From Gentiana macrophylla (lineage: Eukaryota > Streptophyta > Magnoliopsida > Gentianales > Gentianaceae), in NCBI GenBank assembly GCA_026214975.1, contig JAOBSW010001128.1, positions 62,001 to 126,000 on the forward strand: a DNA stretch of 64,000 bases, written 5' to 3'. Under the pieces are notes generated by a model. That model did no database searches. It was not told the origin of the DNA and worked only from the letters and a program-made list of their open reading frames with translations. A program made the position numbers and the translations under genes. Below, in pieces: positions 57,367 through 64,000 of the stretch; positions within the stretch are counted from its first letter, which is position 1, and each line of letters begins with the position of its first letter.

Positions 57367-57513
57367 TTTGGCGCCTACAAACCTTGTCCAGAACTTAACA
57401 TACCATTCTGCCCCACTATTGGCGCCCGCCAAACCTCCTTGGCGTCCGCCAAGAGTGAACAGAGTCACACCGCATGCTTTTGGCGCCCGCCAACCACCGT
57501 TGGCATCCGCCAA
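57367..57513 (-). repeat. Array of TTGGCGCCCGCCAA palindromes (T2 LTR)
   Basis: Five units in about 147 bases: TTTGGCGCCTACAAA at 57367, TTGGCGCCCGCCAA at 57419-57432 and 57480-57493, TTGGCGTCCGCCAA at 57439-57452 and TTGGCATCCGCCAA at 57500-57513. The core CGCCCG is the complement of the CGGGCG core in T1, with different arms. Confidence 0.9.
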
Positions 57514-58189
57514 TACTTACCCGATCATCCTGTTAACCTGCTGTAATTTCCTACTCAACGATCACCAACCTTATTCCAACCTCAAACCCTGTAAATTATC
57601 AGCATAAACAACAACAATTAACCCGTTTAAGAACACCCCCTTACCTCGACTATGGCTCTTTTACTTCTTTTTTTGAACCTTGAACTATTCGATAGTAGTA
57701 TCTCGAACCAGACTGATTCCCAGCATTCCCGTAGTTTATTCGTGATTGCGATTAGAGAACGGTGTACAAAACATCTTTTGTTTATTTATTTACTTTTTCC
57801 CACGTACTATCTGCCGCATAGCTTATTCCGCCTTTCGTCTTGTTCCTATGCTAATTTTTGCTTTGGCTCCTCGCTGAACATATATTGCAACCATCTATAT
57901 TAATATTTTAGAGCAAAAAACTGTCAATTGGCCCATTTAAACCAATTGACCCGGAAATGACCCGCTCCGAACCTGAAAGAATAAAAAATAAAAAAAAAAC
58001 CACGACGTCAACTTCCGACCACGTTCATTTGCGGAAGTTTTCAGTAAATGGGAAATGGGAAGAAATTGAAAGCCGGAAGTTTGCAGTCCCCGTTAAAATC
58101 TGCGAAATTGTGCAATTCTGATCCTAATTGACCAGTTTTGAATTAAAGCTATTGAAATCTATTGATTAATAGGAGATTCGTTCATAAAG

Positions 58190-58339
58190 ATGGTAGCTGA
58201 AACAGCGGCCGCGGCGGAAGTTCTTTTCCAGCAAACTATTTCTGCTCCTCAGTATCAACTTTGCGTTCCGCAACCCACAGGAGGCGTGGAGATCCCTAGC
58301 CCTTCTTCTATAAGCATCCAAGTATGTCGGACTGAATCG
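58190..58339 (+). pseudogene. Captured first exon of an unknown gene
   Basis: It runs from ATG 58190 to a donor TCG|GTAAG at 58340, giving 50 residues in phase 0. The Ala-rich start (MVAETAAAAEVLFQQ) and the C-rich end (QVCRTES) suggest a plant nuclear gene. I do not recognise it. The preceding 290 bases may be its 5' UTR and promoter. Confidence 0.5.
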
Positions 58340-59059
58340 GTAAGTCATGGTGTTCTTTTTATCCGGCTATTACTTGAATTTTTTAGATTCTGATTGATAA
58401 CCCCTTTTTGGTTTATTATGCTTTGTTTTGAATGATTAGTTTTTCTTAAAACATCCGATTTTTTTTCTTATTTTTTTTATTTTTACGTCTGCCTTTCCTT
58501 TTTCAAAGAATTCATATCGCTGAGATCATGGAACACAATTTTATGAATCAATTCAAGCCACCCCGAATCTCCTCTGCACGATTTTTCTAAACTAATTAAC
58601 CACCCACCCTTAATTCAAGTTTATCACATTCTTTACTGATTTCAGTTTTTTTTAGATTTAAATGCCTTTGATTTTGATCTGGATTAGCGAAATACGTGGG
58701 CAAATTCTACGGGGCGCTAAGTATAAATCTGTTCTTTAAGGTATTTTGTAACATCCTCTCTATTTTAATTATCGGTTCATTCTAATTTTGGTTGTGATTT
58801 TGTAAAGTTTTTATGTTTTATTTTGAATCGAAGGATAAGAAGAGCATATTTGAATTGAATAAGAAGAGCATAATTGTAATGTTTTTTTATTGTAGGGCAC
58901 TAAATGCAGACAGTAAAGTTGACTTGAAAGGTGAATTGTTGGTTGTGTGACCATAAGTAATCCATTTTTGGTTTTGTTTCATGGTTTTGGTTTTCATTTG
59001 GAAGACTGTAATAACCTGAAATCTGAATGGTATGTTGAATGCAATCAGTTTTATCGCAG

Positions 59060-59200
59060 AGACTCAGGTTCGGAAAGGGAGTGTATGAATGGCTCATGAA
59101 GAAGCAGTTGCCGAGGTTCTTCATTTGCTAAACTCGGAAAATAAACGCTTCTATCTTGGTGTTATCCTTCGTAAAATTACAGCGACAACCGCAACTCTTA
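59060..59200 (+). pseudogene. Captured exon, copy 1
   Basis: After the acceptor ATCGCAG the block GAGACTCAGGTTCGGAAAGG begins; one frame reads MAHEEAVAEVLHLLNSENKR then FYLGVILRKIT. It is repeated, with intron flanks, at 60188-60330. The gene of origin is unknown. Confidence 0.4.
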
Positions 59201-59361
59201 TTTGCATAATTTGAAATCTGCCATCCCAATCCTTTCAAATCTACATCACTATGAATAGAGGAACGAATCCGCAGGCGTATCTGTTGAAATATTTGATACT
59301 ATCATTCTGATCATTTATTCACATGTGTTTCACAATCTCTACATTACGATTTTTTTTTCAG

Positions 59362-59609
59362 CCTGCCTGACCGGGAACTATAAACTTAATGGAATCCTTC
59401 CGGTTGTTGAGTTGTTTGAGGTAATATTTTTGTTAATCAAATTACACATTTGTTATTTTTGGTGCAATGCATTATCTCTTACTTATTTTATTTCTCCCCT
59501 GTTTCCATTTTTTCAAGGGCCCTTGCAAATTCACAGATGCAGGTGGTTCAAGGTGAAAAAAGAGTTGTTCATTTCCGTAAACGATTAGGCACAAAAAATT
59601 ATCCTATGG
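59362..59609 (+). pseudogene. Two captured exons
   Basis: Exon 59362-59420 (CLTGNYKLNGILPVVELFE) has a T-rich acceptor before it and GAG|GTAAT after it. Exon 59518-59609 (one frame reads QMQVVQGEKRVVHFRKRLGT) has AAG and GGTAAC borders. Joined directly, the second carries a stop in the first one's frame, so the fragment set is not translatable. Confidence 0.4.
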
Positions 59610-59908
59610 GTAACTTTTTTTGGTTGTTATTAGATTTTTATTATGTAAATATACGGTTCATATCGTTTAATGTGAACTTTTTTTTGCTATTTTTTTGTCC
59701 ATGCATCCTCTTCCATTTATTTCATCAGATCAACGACTATTTTAGGTCTCATGTTCCCAAAAAAAAAAACAAATCGTGCATCTTTTCGTTTTTTTTTTCC
59801 TTTCTTTTTCTTTCATACTCATTTCTTAACTTACCAATTTTTCTCTTCAATGATGATTATCATGTATTAATTTTTACCCTTTCTTCCTTCTATTTTGATT
59901 GCTCGCAG

Positions 59909-60037
59909 AAGGTTTACGTGGGCGGTGATGTTTGGCTGTTGTAAACATCAGGTCGACTGCCATTGATGCCAATCGAACTGTAGAAGACACTGTCCGAAAT
60001 GCCAAGGGACTGGCATGGCTGTCTACAAAGCATCTGA
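59909..60037 (+). pseudogene. Captured exon
   Basis: Borders are TCGCAG and TGA|GTAAGC. One frame reads VNIRSTAIDANRTVEDTVRN then AKGLAWLSTKHL; it is interrupted by a stop near its start. Gene of origin unknown. Confidence 0.4.
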
Positions 60038-60187
60038 GTAAGCTTTTCGTTCGCACCAAGATCAAATATTTGTTAATTTTTTCTTATTTATCTTTTGGTC
60101 TTTAATGAGAGTACGTGTGTGCAAAATCAGTAATAACTGAAATCTGAAATCTGAAATGTATGTTGAATGCAATCAATTTTATCGCAG

Positions 60188-60330
60188 AGACTCGGGTTCG
60201 GAAAGGGAGTGTATAAATGGCTCATGAAGAAGCAATTGCCGAGGTTCTTCATGTGCTAAACTCGGAAAATAAACGCTTCTATCTTGGCGGTATCTTTCGT
60301 AAAATTACAGCGACAACCGCAACTCTTATT
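60188..60330 (+). pseudogene. Captured exon, copy 2
   Basis: It duplicates 59060-59200 with the same acceptor. The MAHEEA frame stays open (MAHEEAIAEVLHVLNSENKR). The similarity extends upstream into the intron (from about 60128), so the duplication is genomic, not from RNA. Confidence 0.45.
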
Positions 60331-60807
60331 TGTATCCTTCATGTGAGCATTGTTTTCATCTTCCATGCATCGTTGAAGGTTTAAGCTTTGACGGTTTAGT
60401 TCGTTACTAACCAAAAATGTATTGAAATGTATAATGATTCCGCACATTTGATTGTCATTGCACGGTCACAGTATTACTTTGTCCCTAAAGTTACTTTTTT
60501 GTAGGAGGAGCTCTACCTCTATTTGGCATGGGAGATAGATTTTTTTGCATCATTCCGTATTTATATTGTAATTGTTATCTACATTCTTGCTCCCTTTGCT
60601 TCAACAAGGTCTATTTTCATTATCGATGTGAAGTTTTTGGGTATTACAGGCCATAGCGATTGCTATTTTCCGAGACTGGCCTGCTTTTTTGTCATGCATA
60701 TGGCATGTGATTTGATTAGGTTTATGTGATTCTATTACAATTTTTATTCAGTTTTGGCAAATAAATAAAATGTCCGCATTTAAAATTTTCAACAACTTTA
60801 TTTGCAG

Positions 60808-60914
60808 CGTCTGACGTAAAAGGGAGGAAAATTGGTGTCGACAATGGTGGACTGCTGCAAAATTTACTTATGACATCTTCAAGCTGGGTAGGAAGATTGG
60901 CGGCAGCTACACGG
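60808..60914 (+). pseudogene. Captured exon
   Basis: Borders are TTTGCAG and ACGG|GTATGA. The open frame reads ASDVKGRKIGVDNGGLLQNL then LMTSSSWVGRLAAAT. Gene of origin unknown. Confidence 0.45.
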
Positions 60915-62018
60915 GTATGACTGTTCGGGTGTTCAATACTTATTATATGCTTTGCATAAAGGGCAGCAATTTTCGGTAAGTTTTTTCCATTTTTTATTTT
61001 TATTTTCACAGCAGATGTGTCTGATGTTTGTGTGATTGGTAGTCATCGTCAATCAAGACAACGGGAGACTTTCCCTTTTTTTTATTGAGGTCATATATGC
61101 TTTTAGTTTTGGCACTACCGGTGTCTTTTGTTCGATGAGTCTCATTTAACCTGCAAATGGCCCGGTTAAAAAACAAAAAAATCTCACAAAAAAATAAAAA
61201 ACAATCTCTGAGATCTCTTAAAAATCTCGCTTAAATTTATTGCGGTTACGATGAATATTGATTTTGATTTTTTCTAAAGAACTTCCATTTAAATCATTAA
61301 GTACATTCCTCCGCCCAACATCATCATATAACATTAAAAAAATTAGCTGAAGTTTCTTTTTTCGACGTTTCTATTTTCCCAATTCAAAGCTTTCTAAATG
61401 TCATTTGGAGTTTCTGTTGCTTTCCTCTCTTCCTTTTTCAAGGATTTGGCATTTCATAATCAGGAGATGAGGTATGAGGTTTGGGAATTCAATGCTGAGT
61501 CTCATTTACTTATGCTACGACGACGCTGGTGGTGTAGTATGTTTTGGTATTTTCATGTAATTGGATTACATGATGACTGTGCATTTTTCTATGATTTGTT
61601 TAATATTTTTTGTTCTTTTTCACAGTAGCATAATCATATCAAAAGGATTGTGTTTTTCGTTTTTTTAGGAAGATGTCAAATCGAGAGTTGAAGTCAATAA
61701 ATGAGAAAGTTGGTGTCTTTTAATTTCACTTCCCATTTTTGCTTTTCTTGACCCATAAAAGTGAAGGTTTTGTAAGGATCAGCCGGCAACCCACCTGCTC
61801 AGTCCTTTCAATGGAGGCATCATCGAAAGCATTTACTAATTCGTCTGCAAGTTCACTTCATATAGTGCCAGCATATGGTTTTACCTCCAGCTGCAACTTC
61901 AATATTTTGACACCAAGCTCATGCCATTTTTTTTTTGTTTCACTTAAATAGCTCTTCAATTACTACAGTATTTACAAATTTCTACATACACAGATCGACT
62001 TTTTAAATATAACGTTCT

Positions 62019-62033
62019 CCGTGCATCGCACGG
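62019..62033 (+). terminator. Helitron 3' hairpin
   Basis: CCGTGCATCGCACGG is a perfect 6-base stem with a 3-base loop just before CTAG. In Helitrons this hairpin marks the end of rolling-circle replication; read-through past it is one way flanking DNA is captured. Confidence 0.8.
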
Positions 62034-62839
62034 ATTTCCTACTAGTTATATAATATATACAAGTATCACTAATTAATCCCGAACTAAAAGTTGGTTCCTT
62101 TTTATCTTATTCTATTCTTTTTTTTTTTTTTGGAACCTATATTCACCAGTACTTCTCTTACGTACACAAGCAAAGTATAAACATATATTGATTCCCTGCT
62201 GCAGTGCCTTGCATAATTTCTTCTTCTTCTTTTTTTAATAACCCACGCAGCCTTCTGTATAACTAATAATATATACAATATATATATAATACTATAGTTA
62301 TTCCCAAGCATTACTTCATCTTCTTTCACGTTAAAACACAACAAGTATTCATACAAACAACTTATATATATACGTACGTATATACATATCTCAACATGGT
62401 AGTTCAATTAAAGTCGTTAGTTCTCTTCCGTGTTGTAATCCAAATACCAATTTATGGCTATAAATGAAAACTTACGGAATTGAAAACGATTGGTGTGGAA
62501 ACGTTCGTCGTGATAAGACGATGATTTCCGTTCTCTGCGGTCTGCCCAAATTCCTGACGGATTAGCCGCGCGATTGAAGATTCCCTTACTGCTTCTCCCT
62601 CCGTCCCTTGCGCCGCCCTTCTCTAATTTATCTGAAAACTGTGCCGTGAAACATAATATGGGGTTTAGGGAATTATTTCCTTTAAGTACCCATTATTAAA
62701 TCCAATAATTAAATCCTTTACTCTTTTTTTTTTTTAATTATTCTTTTAGGTCAACATAAAAATAGGAAAATAATAGATAATTTGCATTTTACGTTTATAC
62801 CCTTTCTTAAAAACTCGGGGTGTTAAATCCCTCCCCCCT

Positions 62840-64000
62840 TAAAACAAGTTTCGTCCTCGAAACTGAACATATCTGAGATGTTTTTGAACTCTTGGACTTC
62901 GCAAAGCATCTCGTCTTCTAACTCTCATGTCGCCTCTGCTGGTGTGTGACTGCTTCATTGAACTAAGACTAGTTGTACGTCTTCCTTCTTAACTTTCTTT
63001 GTCTTCCACTCGAAGTGCATTTGACTCTTCCGCGTAAGTCAAAGTCTCTTCAACCGTTTCAAGGTCAAAGCTTGACTCACATCAACATCGGCTAACCATT
63101 TCCTTATCATTAACGCATAGAGAACGTCATACACCTGTGAAGGGATTTTGGTAACTCCAAACGGATAAGCAAAGGGTCCTAACTTAGCCACTATCACGTA
63201 AGAGCCTTCATATCCAGGGCTTACCTTGCATGTCTGCCCAAGCTATCTTGCTCCTCTCGTTGAGGACACCTTTAGATGCATTCTATCTCCAACTTCAAGC
63301 TCTGACAATCTTCTTATTCCATCTTCCCAACTCTTCTGCATGTCTCGAACCACCTCTTGGTTGCGACGGTCCACTTCAGCCTTCTCCCTGGCTTGCTGTA
63401 TCCACTCTGGCCATGTAGTTTGTTATTGTTCCACCCATCCCAGATGACTGGAGTTCTACACTTTCTTCCATACAGAGCTTTAGAAGGTGGCATCTGGATA
63501 ATAGCTTGGTAACTATTGTTGTAAGAAAACTCTGCCATCTCTATCTTCATGAAAGGTCATCAGTAGCACTGTTCTAACTCTCTGCACATCTCGGTTGCTC
63601 CGGGGTGAACTGCAATTGCTATCGTGTGGGCTTCATCCATCACTGTCTTCTTCAAATCTTCCACATCCGGAACACGAAGCCGATCTTTGACGCTGAAGGT
63701 TGCCATCTTCATCTAACTCATGACCACTAGCTGGTTTGATCCCGATGCTTGTAACTGACAACAACCGTATTTTCGTTTTACTTCTTCACGATCTCGTCAT
63801 CTGCCTCAAATCTTGCACCCAACGGTATAACAAACTTTACTTGCTCTTGTTGACCTATGTCCTGAATACTTGAGCTCCCCAACTGACCCACAATTATTGG
63901 CATGCTTGACTTATTTTGATCTCAACCTCCACCACTGCAACACAAGTCTGCTGGAGCACTGCAAGGATTCCGGCTGATGGGTTTCTGAGACTTCTCGGGG
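62840..64000 (-). pseudogene. Pol relic of T2 with integrase-core deletion
   Basis: The minus strand from 63720 down reads FSVKDRLRVPDVEDLKKTVM and AVHPGATEMCRELEQCYW, the connection and integrase zinc region. At about 63530 it passes directly from MKIEMAEF to SYNNSYQAIIQMPPSKALYG, which normally follows the catalytic core. The DDE core is therefore missing (probably over 150 residues). The C-terminal domain and chromodomain lie in broken frames down to 62860, ending FEDETCF before the purine tract. 63760-64000 is further decayed pol that I cannot align. Confidence 0.78.

Larger units (their letters stand above)
57894..62045 (+). mobile_element. Non-autonomous Helitron with captured exons
   Basis: It begins TCTATATTAATATTTTAG after an A (57893) and ends CTAG (62042-62045) before a T (62046), so it sits between A and T as Helitrons do. 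A perfect 6-base hairpin, CCGTGC-ATC-GCACGG (62019-62033), lies nine bases before the end. No Rep/helicase gene is inside. Instead it carries several exon-like blocks with GT/AG borders in the plus direction, one of them duplicated. Confidence 0.85.
56226..62826 (-). repeat. 3' LTR of T2, split by a Helitron
   Basis: Removing 57894-62045 leaves about 2.45 kb, close to the 2.1 kb of T1's LTR. The minus-strand start is altered (ATTTAACACCCCGAG, where TGTAACACCCCG would be expected) and follows a GGGGGGAGGG tract. Palindromes occur at 57367-57513. No gene is present outside the Helitron. Confidence 0.72.
56226..64000 (-). mobile_element. Tekay-type chromovirus T2, 3' half
   Basis: A minus-strand pol relic (62840-64000) is followed by a purine tract and an LTR whose far end, GGGGTGTCACA at 56226, matches the LTR end of T1 (GGGGCGTTACA), including the shared CTTTTCCGGATA.GGACTCGGT block. 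The rest lies right of the window. A Helitron is inserted in this LTR. Confidence 0.8.

Noticed and set aside
59325..59944. Phe-rich frames in the Helitron that look like membrane proteins
   Set aside because: They cross T-rich introns between captured exons; the hydrophobicity comes from T-rich sequence.

Overview
The window is plant nuclear DNA made almost entirely of nested LTR retrotransposons. Evidence: Ty3/gypsy Athila, Tekay and Reina proteins, Ty1/copia remnants, primer-binding sites that match plant tRNA-Asp and tRNA-iMet, and a plant-type Helitron. The clades are those of flowering plants, probably a eudicot; the species cannot be named. I found no intact host gene, tRNA, rRNA or CRISPR array. 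The only genic material is a set of captured, broken exons inside the Helitron.

Layout. 1-4729: 5' half of a minus-strand Athila element (M1), running off the left edge and inserted into a plus-strand Athila-like element (A). 4730-13668: element A, with gag and protease only, carrying a 1.7-kb copia solo LTR in its left LTR and a piece of another Athila inside it. 12910-14851: about 1 kb of A LTR plus a copia end, tandemly duplicated. 14638-20255: decayed minus-strand copia (C1). 20256-20733: unclassified. 20734-22326: 3' half of a Reina chromovirus. 22327-33540: element E, lacking recognisable pol and split by a Tekay chromovirus T1 (22976-31937). 33541-33983 and 54024-54250: two halves of one old copia (C2), separated by a 20-kb Athila (A2, 33984-54023) flanked by the 5-bp duplication ATCAG. 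A2 encodes gag, protease, RT, RNase H and integrase, then a small Cys/His ORF and two env-position ORFs; its 3' LTR holds a copia (C3) with TATTC duplications. 54250-56225: unclassified, perhaps pararetroviral. 56226-64000: a second, minus-strand Tekay (T2), whose LTR contains a 4.15-kb Helitron with exon fragments.

Two window-wide signals stand out. First, LTRs and UTRs of several unrelated element families carry clusters of short GC-rich palindromes. Most have a CGGGCG-type core and arms that change together (GGA/TCC, AGA/TCT, AAA/TTT, TTGG/CCAA); A2 has a related GGACCGGTCC type. Second, paired LTRs differ again and again where one copy has CAG or CTG and the other CG, CGA or CCG. That looks like a methylation-dependent base-calling error rather than mutation, so some frameshifts called here may not be real. 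All elements look damaged. A2 is the most complete but has stops and frameshifts in gag, RT and integrase, and both Tekay copies have internal deletions in the RNase H/integrase region.
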